From NCBI GenBank assembly GCA_021792405.1, contig JAJYUU010000050.1, positions 1-33,415 on the forward strand: DNA of 33,415 nucleotides, written 5' to 3'. The notes under the pieces are model-generated. The model was given only the letters and a program-made list of their open reading frames with translations. It was not told the origin of the DNA and made no database searches. Made by a program: the position numbers and the translations under genes. Shown here one piece after another: positions 15,616 through 23,716 of the stretch. Source of the DNA: Actinomycetes bacterium. Lineage in GTDB: Bacteria; Actinomycetota; Actinomycetes; Streptosporangiales; Streptosporangiaceae. Position 1 is the stretch's first letter. Every line of letters starts with the position of its first letter.

Positions 15616-16952
15616 ACCAGGCTCGTTTCGGCTGACGGCTGCCGCTGCGCACGGTGGTGATGTACGGCCTGCAGTGCGGGCCGCTCGCAGAGGGTGAGTT
15701 CGCCGCCATCGCCGAGCAGCACCTCGGCAGGATGCGGCCTGCCGTTATAACGGGAGGTGAACGACGCCGCATACGCGCCTGCCTGCTCGATCGCCACAAG
15801 GTCGCCACGCCGTAGTGGCGGCAGCTGGTGGGTGCCGAAAGAGTCGGTGATCTCGCAGACAGGCCCGTCGACCGCGGTCGGCCGCGGCGAGGTGCCGGGC
15901 CGCAGCGCGTGCACGCGATGCATGCTGCCGTACAACGCCGGCCGCATCAGTTCGGTCATGCCCGCATCGATAATCACCCGCGGTTCCTCGGCCCCGCCGC
16001 TAGCCGGCTGCCGCGCATGCAGCACCCGGCTGACCAGCCAGCCGGCCGTGGCGACGAGATAGCGTCCCGGCTCGATCGCCGGCCGTCGCGGCAACGCCAG
16101 ACCCGCCGCCGCGAGGGCGTCGCTGAGTGCCTCCCGGAACTGCGCGGGCCCCGGCCGACCCGGGCCGGGCAGCGGGAAACCGCCGCCGTAGTCAACGGTG
16201 TCGGCCCGCGGACAGCAGCCGGCGACGTCGGCGAGCAGCCTGGTCGCGCGCACGCCAGCTAGCGCCCACGCGGTGACGTCGGTGAGCGCGGAGCCGACGT
16301 GCACGTGAATGCCGCGCACGGTCAGGCCCGGCCAGTCCGCTGCGGCGCTGCGGGCAATCCTGCTGATCTCGGCCTCCGGCATGCCGAACTTGCTCGCCCG
16401 CGACCCGACCGCGAACTCACGGCGCGTCTCGGGATCAACGCCGGGATTCAGGCGCAGCAGGATGTCGATGGCGGGCCGGCCGCCACTGCCGAGCTGATAG
16501 CGCGCTGCGAGGCCGGCCAGGCAGCTCAGTTCCTCCGCCGACTCGACGACCAGCCACCGGAGCGGTCGGCCTGCCGCCGCCTCGGCTGCCGTGTGGCCGA
16601 GTTGCGCGTCGGTCTTGCCGATCCCTTCGAAGACCACGTGCTGGTTGGCCAGCCCGCCGTGCCGCGCGTGCTGCCATTCTCCGGTCGACACGACGGCGCC
16701 GCCCCAGCCGCGGCTTGCCAGGTACCCGGCGATGGCCGGCAGGTCGTTCGCCTTCAGCGAGTAGTGCAGCAGCCACGGCGCACCGAAGGCGGCTTCGACT
16801 TGCCGCGCGGCCGTCGCCACCGAGATCATGTCCACGACATAGACCGGCGTGCCGAACAGCTCTGCCGCTCTCGACAGAGCCTGATCTAGCTGGGCACTCG
16901 GATGCGGCAGGATGCTGGTGTCAGGCACGCGGTTGAGTACAACATGGTTCAT
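15612..16952 (-). CDS. Diaminopimelate decarboxylase-like PLP enzyme (LysA family, fold III)
   Basis: This 446-residue protein shows the alanine-racemase/ornithine-decarboxylase fold. HYSLKAN places the PLP Schiff base on Lys68. HVHVGS, DYGGGFP, IEPGRYLV and GPVCEITDSFG (with the active-site cysteine) follow in the order seen in diaminopimelate decarboxylase. YNGRPHPAEVLL near the end matches LysA. It would decarboxylate meso-diaminopimelate to lysine, or a related D-amino acid as known for some family members (D-ornithine/D-lysine). Being first in an operon of murein-peptide hydrolases, it is better read as catabolic than as the biosynthetic lysA. The ATG at 16952 is 22 bases from the divergent RpiR start, and no good ribosome site is seen. 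Confidence 0.85.
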   Translation of the reverse strand: MNHVVLNRVPDTSILPHPSAQLDQALSRAAELFGTPVYVVDMISVATAARQVEAAFGAPWLLHYSLKANDLPAIAGYLASRGWGGAVVSTGEWQHARHGGLANQHVVFEGIGKTDAQLGHTAAEAAAGRPLRWLVVESAEELSCLAGLAARYQLGSGGRPAIDILLRLNPGVDPETRREFAVGSRASKFGMPEAEISRIARSAAADWPGLTVRGIHVHVGSALTDVTAWALAGVRATRLLADVAGCCPRADTVDYGGGFPLPGPGRPGPAQFREALSDALAAAGLALPRRPAIEPGRYLVATAGWLVSRVLHARQPASGGAEEPRVIIDAGMTELMRPALYGSMHRVHALRPGTSPRPTAVDGPVCEITDSFGTHQLPPLRRGDLVAIEQAGAYAASFTSRYNGRPHPAEVLLGDGGELTLCERPALQAVHHHRAQRQPSAETSLV

Positions 16953-16996
16953 GATGCTCGGTCAAGATGGCATTATGAATGAAATGAAACATGATC
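16948..16996. promoter_or_regulatory. Shared start region of the two divergent operons, with CATGAT repeats
   Basis: The starts of the decarboxylase-like gene (16952, leftward) and the RpiR gene (16975, rightward) are only 22 bases apart, so promoters must overlap coding sequence or the transcripts are nearly leaderless. TTCATGAT at about 16948 and AACATGATC at about 16988 are similar AT-rich repeats. They resemble the TTGAATCATG element in the promoter of the transport operon. They are candidate operators for the RpiR protein. Confidence 0.3.
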
Positions 16997-17964
16997 GGGG
17001 GGCCGCCACCTTGGCGCCTGAGTCAACCGACGGGCACCATGCCGCCGATGCGGAAGGTTCGAGGATTGCCGACCGGATCCGCCAGAAGCTCGGCTCGCTC
17101 TCACCGTCGGAGCGGCGGGTGGCCAGGGTACTACTCTCCGGAGCGCCTACTGCCGGACTGGAGTCGTCGGCGAAGCTAGCCGATAACGCAGGCGTGAGCG
17201 GCCCGACTGTGAGCCGGTTCGTTACCCAGCGCCTCGGGTTCCGCAGCTACGCCGAATTCCAGCAGGCACTGCGGAACGAGATAGCAGCCAGGGTCGTCTC
17301 GCCGGTGGAGGTGTATCGCCGCCAGCGGGTTGAGCCAGCCGAGGCAGGCTTCACCGGCCGTAGCGGCGCCGCGCTCGCGGAGTCAGTGCTGGCCAGCCTC
17401 CGGGGCCTGGACACGGCCGAGTTCGCTCACGCAACCGCGCTGCTCGCCGACACCCACCACCACGTCCTGGCAGCCGGAGGCGCATTCAGCCAGTTGGTAG
17501 CCGGTTATCTGGTCGGCGTTCTGCGGGAGATACGGCCGGGCGTGCGCCTGGTCCCGCCCATCGCCGCAGAGCGCGCGGCGGCGCTGGCGGACATCGGCAG
17601 GAAAGACGTGCTGTGCGCGTTCGACTTCCGCCGCTATGAGCGGGACACGCAAGTGTTCGCCGCGGCCGCGAAGGAGACGGGAGCCCGGATCGTCCTGTTC
17701 ACCGACCCCTGGCTGTCGCCGATCGCGGACATTGCCGACGCCATCCTGCCAGCCCAGGAGGCCGGGCCGTCCCCCTTCCCGAGCCTGGCACCGGCAGTCG
17801 CCGTCGCCGAGACGCTGATCACGGCCGTGGCCGGTGAGCTGGGCGAGGAAGGCCGCGCGCACTTCGAGCGATTCGGCGGGATCGCCGATCACTGGATCAG
17901 GTTCTGGCCGCAGGCCGAGAGCGGCCGGGAGAACCGCTCAGGCCTGCCATTGCCCGGGTACTGA
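16975..17964 (+). CDS. RpiR/MurR family transcriptional regulator
   Basis: This 329-residue regulator has an N-terminal RpiR helix-turn-helix domain, about residues 30-105, with RIRQKLGSLSPSERRVARVLL, ESSAKLADNAGVSGPTVSRFV and LGFRSYAEFQQALR in pieces. A sugar-isomerase (SIS) effector domain follows, about 140-300. RpiR members such as MurR sense phosphosugars, and in peptidoglycan recycling they respond to MurNAc 6-phosphate. Position between two catabolic operons argues that it controls both. The ATG at 16975 is the most likely start because the domain begins soon after it; the frame stays open further upstream, over the divergent gene. No strong ribosome site is visible. The effector is unknown and could be a peptide-derived ligand rather than a sugar. 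Confidence 0.88.
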   Translation: MNEMKHDRGAATLAPESTDGHHAADAEGSRIADRIRQKLGSLSPSERRVARVLLSGAPTAGLESSAKLADNAGVSGPTVSRFVTQRLGFRSYAEFQQALRNEIAARVVSPVEVYRRQRVEPAEAGFTGRSGAALAESVLASLRGLDTAEFAHATALLADTHHHVLAAGGAFSQLVAGYLVGVLREIRPGVRLVPPIAAERAAALADIGRKDVLCAFDFRRYERDTQVFAAAAKETGARIVLFTDPWLSPIADIADAILPAQEAGPSPFPSLAPAVAVAETLITAVAGELGEEGRAHFERFGGIADHWIRFWPQAESGRENRSGLPLPGY

Positions 17965-18042
17965 GCACTAGCCGCGGATCGCCTGGCCGCGACCGCATCC
18001 GGTCCTGCAGGGGACACACGGGTCAGCAGCCATCGAGGCTGT

Positions 18043-18097
18043 GAATGATTCGTTACGAGAGTGGGCCTTGACCGCCGTCTTTGAATCATGCTGTACT
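18043..18097 (+). promoter_or_regulatory. Promoter and operator-like repeats before the transporter operon
   Basis: The 293-base gap before the binding-protein gene contains a sigma-70-type promoter: TTGACC at 18068-18073 and TGTACT at 18092-18097, spaced 18 bases. Two related AT-rich elements flank it: GAATGATTC (18043-18051) lies upstream, and TTGAATCATG (18081-18090) lies inside the spacer. The second would place a bound regulator directly over the promoter. The rest of the gap, 18098-18257, is probably a long untranslated leader ending in AAAGGA. Confidence 0.45.
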
Positions 18098-18257
18098 CAC
18101 TGACACCAAGCTACCTCTTGCCCTATTGAGACATCGCCGTACGTAGGAGCCCCCGCCGAACTGCGACCTCTGCGAGCCAGCGTGCGTGCTGTGGCCAGCC
18201 CACCAGGGGTGATCTCAGACCGCCCGCGCTGGCGCGACTGATGAAAGGACCCCCGCT

Positions 18258-20144
18258 ATGCATCGCGTCATGAATCGTCGCCCACCGGACCCGGCAGCAG
18301 CGCCAGGTTCGCGCCAGCCAGGCCAGCACGGCGCGCGCCGGGCACGGGCAAAGAGCGCAGGCATCCTCGGGCTGATCGCGCTCGGCGCCACGGTGATCAC
18401 CGCGTGCTCCTCCGCTGGTTCGGGCGCGCCTGCCACGGCCGCGCAGACCACCGCCATCGTCCCCATGAGCGCGGGCAGCACACCGGATCAGATCTTCCCG
18501 ATTTTCACCGGCGCCCAGTACACCGTCGTCAACGAGCAGGACTTCCAATGGCTCATGTACCGGCCGCTGCTCTGGTACGGCGGCCAGCCCGGCAATGAGT
18601 TCGGCCTCTACAGCCAGGTCAGCCTTGCCAACGCGCCGGTCTACAGCAACAACGACACGGTCGTCACCATCACCATGAAGAAATACCTCTGGTCGGACGG
18701 CACGCCGGTGACGGCCAGGGACGTGCAATTCGAGTACAACCTGATCAAGGCGAACAAGACCAGCTACGGCGCTTACACTGCCGGCGCCTTCCCCGACAAC
18801 GTCAAGACGTTCCAGGTGGTCAGCCCGACCGAGATCAAGCTGACGCTGACCAGGTCCTACTCACCGCTCTGGTTCAACACCAACGAACTGGCGCTGCTCA
18901 CGCCGCTCCCGCAGCAGGCCTGGGACAAGACGTCCGCGACCCAGAAGGTCGGCAACTACGACGAGACCACGGCCGGCGCGGTCGCCGTCTACAAGTACCT
19001 GTTCGGCCAGTCCACCCAGCTCAATAACTACGGCACGAACCCGTTGTGGCAGGTGGTGGACGGACCCTGGAAGCTCAAGTCGTTCTCGACCCGCGGCGAC
19101 ATCGTGTTCGTGCCCAACAAGCGCTACTCGGGCCCGGTCAAGCCGACGCTGACCGAGTTCATCGAGCGCCCGTTCACATCCGACACCGCTGAGTTCAACG
19201 CGCTGCTCGCGCAGACCGGCCTGACCACCGGGTCCATCCCGACCGCGGACCTGAGCCAGACCAGCACGCTGGAAAGCGAGGGTTACCGCGTCTACAGGTC
19301 CCTCACCTACGGACTCAACAACGTCTACCTCAACTACAACAACAGCGCCGACGGCGCGCTGTTCCGCCAGCTCTACATCCGGCAGGCGCTGCAGGAGCTG
19401 GTGAACCAGCCGCAGGACGTGCAGTATGCCCTGCACGGCGCAGGAAACCCGAGCTACGGACCGGTCCCGCTGGCGCCGTCCAGCCCGTACACAACCTCGT
19501 ACGAGACCTCGAACCCCTACCCCTACAGCGTGACCGCCGCCAAGCAGCTGCTCACCTCACACGGCTGGGCTGTCCACCCCGGCGGCACCGACACCTGCGC
19601 GCGGCCTGGCAGCGGGCCGACCGAATGCGGTGCCGGGATCGCCGCCGGCCAGGCACTGGCGCTCAAGGTTCTCTACCCGAGCGGCGACCCCGGGTTCGCC
19701 GTCATGATGGAGTCCTGGCAGTCGTCGGCTCGCTCGGCCGGCGTCGCGATGACCTTGAACTCGGGCCAGTTCAACCAGGTCACCTCCGAGATCTCGGTGT
19801 GCAAGACCGGCACCGCGGCGTGCGGCTGGCAAGCTGGCACCTGGGGTGGCTGGACCATGAGCCAGTACCCGACCGGACAGGGCATCTTCACGACCGACAC
19901 CACAGGGATGCCGGCCCCGGTCGGCACCGAGATCAACAACCTGGTTGCCGCTACCGAGTACAGCTCGAACCCGCAGGCGTTCACGACCTATGAGAACTAC
20001 GTGGCCAAGGAACTGCCGACCATCTTCATCCCCTGGGAGCAGGGCAACGACTCGGTAGTGCTCAAGAGCCTGCAGGGCTACACCGCCGATCAGGAGAACC
20101 CGTTCGCGGACACATTCCCTGAGTACTGGCACTTCGGGAAGTAA
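18258..20144 (+). CDS. ABC transporter peptide-binding lipoprotein (SBP family 5, DppA/OppA type)
   Basis: This 628-residue protein begins with a basic, long N-terminus and a hydrophobic segment (about 34-48) ending in a lipobox ITAC, so Cys50 should be lipidated and the protein held on the outer face of the membrane. The mature part has the family-5 substrate-binding layout, with the early FQWLMYRPLLWYGG motif and YLWSDGTPVTARDVQFEYNLI, partly quoted here. This family captures oligopeptides, dipeptides or nickel. AAAGGA precedes the ATG by about 9 bases. It is the first gene of a five-gene operon with two permeases and two D-amino-acid-type hydrolases. Ligand specificity cannot be read, but context suggests peptides with D-residues. 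Confidence 0.93.
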   Translation: MHRVMNRRPPDPAAAPGSRQPGQHGARRARAKSAGILGLIALGATVITACSSAGSGAPATAAQTTAIVPMSAGSTPDQIFPIFTGAQYTVVNEQDFQWLMYRPLLWYGGQPGNEFGLYSQVSLANAPVYSNNDTVVTITMKKYLWSDGTPVTARDVQFEYNLIKANKTSYGAYTAGAFPDNVKTFQVVSPTEIKLTLTRSYSPLWFNTNELALLTPLPQQAWDKTSATQKVGNYDETTAGAVAVYKYLFGQSTQLNNYGTNPLWQVVDGPWKLKSFSTRGDIVFVPNKRYSGPVKPTLTEFIERPFTSDTAEFNALLAQTGLTTGSIPTADLSQTSTLESEGYRVYRSLTYGLNNVYLNYNNSADGALFRQLYIRQALQELVNQPQDVQYALHGAGNPSYGPVPLAPSSPYTTSYETSNPYPYSVTAAKQLLTSHGWAVHPGGTDTCARPGSGPTECGAGIAAGQALALKVLYPSGDPGFAVMMESWQSSARSAGVAMTLNSGQFNQVTSEISVCKTGTAACGWQAGTWGGWTMSQYPTGQGIFTTDTTGMPAPVGTEINNLVAATEYSSNPQAFTTYENYVAKELPTIFIPWEQGNDSVVLKSLQGYTADQENPFADTFPEYWHFGK

Positions 20145-20158
20145 CGGGGAATTGCACG

Positions 20159-21109
20159 GTGATCGCGTACGTCGCACGACGCTGCGTCCAAGGGCTGGTC
20201 GTGGTGGTGCTGGTCTCTTTCCTGACCTTCATCGAAGCCCACATCATGCCGGGCAATCCCGCCCGCGCGATACTGGGCATCCACGCCAGCCCGGCTCAGC
20301 TGCGCGCCTTCGAGATCCAGAACGGGTACAACAGGTCGTTGCCGATTCAGTATTTCGACTACATCGACCGCTTGCTGCACCTGAACCTGGGCTTCTCGTA
20401 TCAGCTCAACCAGAGCGTGGCGTCGCTGCTGAACGAGCGGCTGCCGGCGACGGTGATCCTGGTGGGACTGGCCGTCGTGGTCGCGCTGGTACTGTGCGTG
20501 CCGGTCGCGATCACGCAGGCCGTCCGCCGGAACAAGCCAGTCGACTACGCCATCACCGGTACGGCGTTCGCGCTGTACTCAATGCCGGAGTTCTGGCTCG
20601 GCCTGATGCTGATCATGCTTTTCGCGGAGAAGCTGCGCCTCTTCCCGCCCGTTGCGCCGCAAGGCAACGTCGGGCAGATCCTCACGCATCCCGCAGGCCT
20701 GGTGCTGCCGGTCGCGACGCTTGCGCTCGGCAGCGTCGCCTCGTTCAGCCGCTACCTGCGCTCCTCGCTGCTGGACAACCTGGCCGAGGATTACGTGCGC
20801 ACGGCGCGAGCCAAGGGTGCCTCGCGCCGCGGCGTGCTGTACCGGCATGTGTTCCGCAACGCGCTGGCACCGATCATCACCCTCATCGGGCTGAGCCTGC
20901 CCGGCATACTCAGCGGGGCGCTGATCACCGAGACAGTCTTCAACTACCCCGGAATCGGGCTGCTGTTCTGGAACTCGGCGCTGTCCCAGGACTACGCGGT
21001 CATGCTCGGCATCACCATTATCGTGGCGATCGCGACCGTGGCCGGATCGCTGCTGGCTGACCTGCTGTACGCGGTCATGGACCCGCGGGTCCGCTACGGA
21101 GAGGCGTAG
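20159..21109 (+). CDS. Peptide ABC transporter permease, DppB type
   Basis: This 316-residue inner-membrane protein has about six membrane segments. The N-terminus is YVARRCVQGLVVVVLVSFLTF, and the binding-protein-dependent transport domain covers the second half. The ATPase-contacting EAA loop reads RTARAKGASRRGVLYRHVFRNAL, given here in family form. FNYPGIGLLFWNSALSQDY near the end is typical of DppB. It forms the translocation channel together with the next gene product. The GTG start at 20159 is 14 bases after the binding-protein stop. The usual cognate ATPases (DppD and DppF) are not found in the window. Confidence 0.94.
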   Translation: MIAYVARRCVQGLVVVVLVSFLTFIEAHIMPGNPARAILGIHASPAQLRAFEIQNGYNRSLPIQYFDYIDRLLHLNLGFSYQLNQSVASLLNERLPATVILVGLAVVVALVLCVPVAITQAVRRNKPVDYAITGTAFALYSMPEFWLGLMLIMLFAEKLRLFPPVAPQGNVGQILTHPAGLVLPVATLALGSVASFSRYLRSSLLDNLAEDYVRTARAKGASRRGVLYRHVFRNALAPIITLIGLSLPGILSGALITETVFNYPGIGLLFWNSALSQDYAVMLGITIIVAIATVAGSLLADLLYAVMDPRVRYGEA

Positions 21110-21111
21110 TC

Positions 21112-22026
21112 GTGGCTGATGCCGTCATCGGCGCGGGCGTGCAGGCAGACCGGCCCGCAGACGATGGTCACGCCCGGCCCATCAGCCCGCTGCGTGCTGC
21201 CGCCTACACCATGGCCGCCAATAAGGGGGCCATGGCCGGGCTGGCGGTCATCGTCATCATGGTGATCTTCTCTTTTGCCGGCCCGTTCTTCTACCACTCC
21301 AACCAGATCACCACCGACCTTCCCGCCGCGCTGCATCCGCCGAGCGCGGCGCATCCGCTCGGAACCGACAACGAGGGCTACGACGAACTCGGGCGGCTGA
21401 TGCTGGGCGGTCAGACCTCGCTCGAGGTTGGCGTGGCCGCAGCCGTTGTCGCGACTTTCATCGGCGTCGGCTACGGCGCGGTGTCGGGCTTCGTCGGCGG
21501 CCTTGTCGACGGGCTGATGATGCGTGCCGTCGACGCGCTGCTGGCCATCCCGACCCTGTTCCTGCTCATCTACTTGTTCAGCGTGTACCAGGCCAGCCCC
21601 GTCCTGCTCATCCTGATCATCGGGCTGGTTGCCTGGCTAGTACCGGCGCGCCTAGTCCGAGCCGAGACGCTGTCGCTGCGCACCAGGGAATATGTCCAGG
21701 CGGTCCAGGTGATGGGCGGCAGCAGGATGCGGATGATCACCAGGCACATCATCCCGAACACGATCGGCACGATCACGGTGAACGCCACGTTCCAGGTGGC
21801 CGATGCGATCCTCGTCCTGGCCGGGCTGTCATACCTCGGTCTCGGTATCCCGCCACCCGCTGCCAACTGGGGCGGCATGCTCTCGACGGGCATCAACTAC
21901 GTCTACGCCGGCGACTGGTGGGTGATCTATCCGCCGGGCATCGCGATCGTGGCGACCGTCATGGCGTTCAACGCGGTGGGTGATGCGCTGCGCGATGTCT
22001 TCGACTCGCGCCTGCGGCCCCGCTAG
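21112..22026 (+). CDS. Peptide ABC transporter permease, DppC type
   Basis: This 304-residue partner permease begins with a short cytoplasmic tail, then a membrane segment (GLAVIVIMVIFSFAGPFF) and the periplasmic-side motif HPLGTDNEGYDELGRLMLGG that marks DppC/OppC proteins. The transport domain has further helices, and the EAA loop is VQAVQVMGGSRMRMITRHIIPN. Its GTG start follows the DppB stop with only 2 bases between, so they are translated together. It would pair with DppB to move peptides across the membrane. About 55 bases separate it from the amidohydrolase gene. Confidence 0.94.
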   Translation: MADAVIGAGVQADRPADDGHARPISPLRAAAYTMAANKGAMAGLAVIVIMVIFSFAGPFFYHSNQITTDLPAALHPPSAAHPLGTDNEGYDELGRLMLGGQTSLEVGVAAAVVATFIGVGYGAVSGFVGGLVDGLMMRAVDALLAIPTLFLLIYLFSVYQASPVLLILIIGLVAWLVPARLVRAETLSLRTREYVQAVQVMGGSRMRMITRHIIPNTIGTITVNATFQVADAILVLAGLSYLGLGIPPPAANWGGMLSTGINYVYAGDWWVIYPPGIAIVATVMAFNAVGDALRDVFDSRLRPR

Positions 22027-22084
22027 CTATCGATCTGCCCTGGCTCACCTAGTCCAGTCCCGCAGGGAGACAAGGAGTCTCGCG

Positions 22085-23716
22085 ATGTTCGATGTCCTCA
22101 TCTCCGGTGGCGAGGTCTTTGACGGCAGCGGCGCGGACCCCGTCCGCGCCGACGTCGCCATTGCCGCCGACCGGGTGCTGCAGATCCGCCCGCGCGACGA
22201 GCACGAAACCAGCCGTGCGGGGGCCGACGGCAGTCCGCCGGAAGCCGCCGTCGTCATCGACGCGACCGGGAAAGCGGTCTGCCCTGGCTTCATCAACATC
22301 CTCAGCCACTCCCCCTTGTCGATCCTGCATGACCCGAGGTCGCTGGGTGAGCTGACGCAGGGAGTGACCACGGAAGTGTTCGGCGAGGGCAGCTCGATGG
22401 GCCCGCTGACCCCCCGACTGAAGGCTGAGCTGCAGGACAGCAAGGACGGCCTCAGCTACGAGGTGAGCTGGACGCGGCTGGCCGAGTACCTCCGGCACGT
22501 CGAGAGCCGGGGCAGCTCGCAGAACGTGGCGTCGTTCATCGGCGGCGGCACGCTGCGGATCAACGGCGTCGGATATGACGACCGGCCAGCCACCGCCGCG
22601 GAACTGGACCTGATGCGAGCCATCGTCGCGGAGGAAATGGCGGACGGCGCGCTCGGGATCGCGACAGCGCTGATCTACCCGCCAGGAAGCTATGCGACGA
22701 CAGCCGAGATCACGCAGCTGTGCGCGGTCGCAGCGCAGTACAACGGCTGCTACGCCTCGCACATCCGCAGCGAGGGCGAGAATCTGCACGAGGCCATCGG
22801 CGAGTTCCTGGCGATCTGCCGGGACGCGGGGCTGCGCGGCGAGCTCTTCCACCTGAAGGCGGCCGGCCGGCCGCACTGGGACAAGATGGCCGGCGCCATC
22901 GAGCTGCTGGAGCAGGCGCGCGCGGCGGGAGAGCCGGTGACCGCCGACGTCTACCCCTACCCGGCCAGCTCAACGGGCCTGACCAGCATCATTCCGGACC
23001 GCTATCACGAGGGCGGGTCAGCGGCCCTGTACGACCGGCTCGCCGACCCGCAGGTGCGCGGCCAGATCCGCGCAGAGCTGCAGGGCTCGCACCGCTGGGG
23101 CGACGTCACCGAGGCGGAGAGCGTGCTCATCCTGCAGGTCACCAAGGAGGAGAACCGGCATTTTCAGGGCCGGACGCTGGCCGATATCGCAGCCGAGCGG
23201 GACGCCGATCCGATTGACACGGCGCTCGATCTCATCGCATCCGACCGGTCACGAGTGGGAACCGCGTTCTTCTCGATGTCGGAGGACAACCTCCGTCAGG
23301 CGCTGCGGCGGCCCTGGGTTGCCATCAGCTCGGACGGCGCGTCGATGGCGCCGGAGGGCGCGTTTCTTCAGGCGCCCACTCATCCCAGGGCCTACGGCAG
23401 CTTCGCCAGGGTGCTCGGCCACTACGTCAGGGACGAGAAGGTGCTGACGCTCGCGGACGCGATTCACCGGATGAGCGGGCTTCCCGCGGCCACCCTGGGC
23501 CTGCGGCAGCGGGGCTTGCTGCGCGAAGGCTACTTCGCCGACGTCGTGGTGTTCGACCCGGATGCCGTCACCGACCGCGCTACGTTCGCCGACCCGCACC
23601 AGCTCTCGGCAGGCGTGAGCGAAGTCCTGGTCAATGGCAAGATCACCATCGCCGGCGGCGCTTTTACCGGCGAGCTTCCCGGCCGTGCGCTGGCCGGGCC
23701 GGGGGCGCGGCCGTGA
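22085..23716 (+). CDS. N-acyl-D-amino-acid deacylase-like amidohydrolase with altered metal motif
   Basis: This 543-residue protein belongs to the D-aminoacylase branch of the amidohydrolase superfamily. N-terminal FDVLISGGEVFDGSG and the C-terminal GLLREGYFADVVVFDPD with VLVNGKIT are typical. SHIRSEG gives a metal histidine and ISSDGAS the catalytic aspartate. The first metal motif, normally FID-H-H, reads FINILSH (69-75): Asp becomes Asn71 and the first His becomes Leu73. GVTTEVFGEGSSMGP replaces the usual cysteine region. A subfamily with this change is known to me, so it may use one metal. It would free D-amino acids from acyl- or peptidyl-D-amino acids in the cytoplasm. The ATG at 22085 follows AAGGAG; the frame is open further upstream over the permease gene. 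Confidence 0.87.
   Translation: MFDVLISGGEVFDGSGADPVRADVAIAADRVLQIRPRDEHETSRAGADGSPPEAAVVIDATGKAVCPGFINILSHSPLSILHDPRSLGELTQGVTTEVFGEGSSMGPLTPRLKAELQDSKDGLSYEVSWTRLAEYLRHVESRGSSQNVASFIGGGTLRINGVGYDDRPATAAELDLMRAIVAEEMADGALGIATALIYPPGSYATTAEITQLCAVAAQYNGCYASHIRSEGENLHEAIGEFLAICRDAGLRGELFHLKAAGRPHWDKMAGAIELLEQARAAGEPVTADVYPYPASSTGLTSIIPDRYHEGGSAALYDRLADPQVRGQIRAELQGSHRWGDVTEAESVLILQVTKEENRHFQGRTLADIAAERDADPIDTALDLIASDRSRVGTAFFSMSEDNLRQALRRPWVAISSDGASMAPEGAFLQAPTHPRAYGSFARVLGHYVRDEKVLTLADAIHRMSGLPAATLGLRQRGLLREGYFADVVVFDPDAVTDRATFADPHQLSAGVSEVLVNGKITIAGGAFTGELPGRALAGPGARP

Noticed and set aside
21980-22084. Upstream extension of the amidohydrolase
   Set aside because: It overlaps the permease end; AAGGAG before 22085 and the family start MFDVLISGG fix the start.
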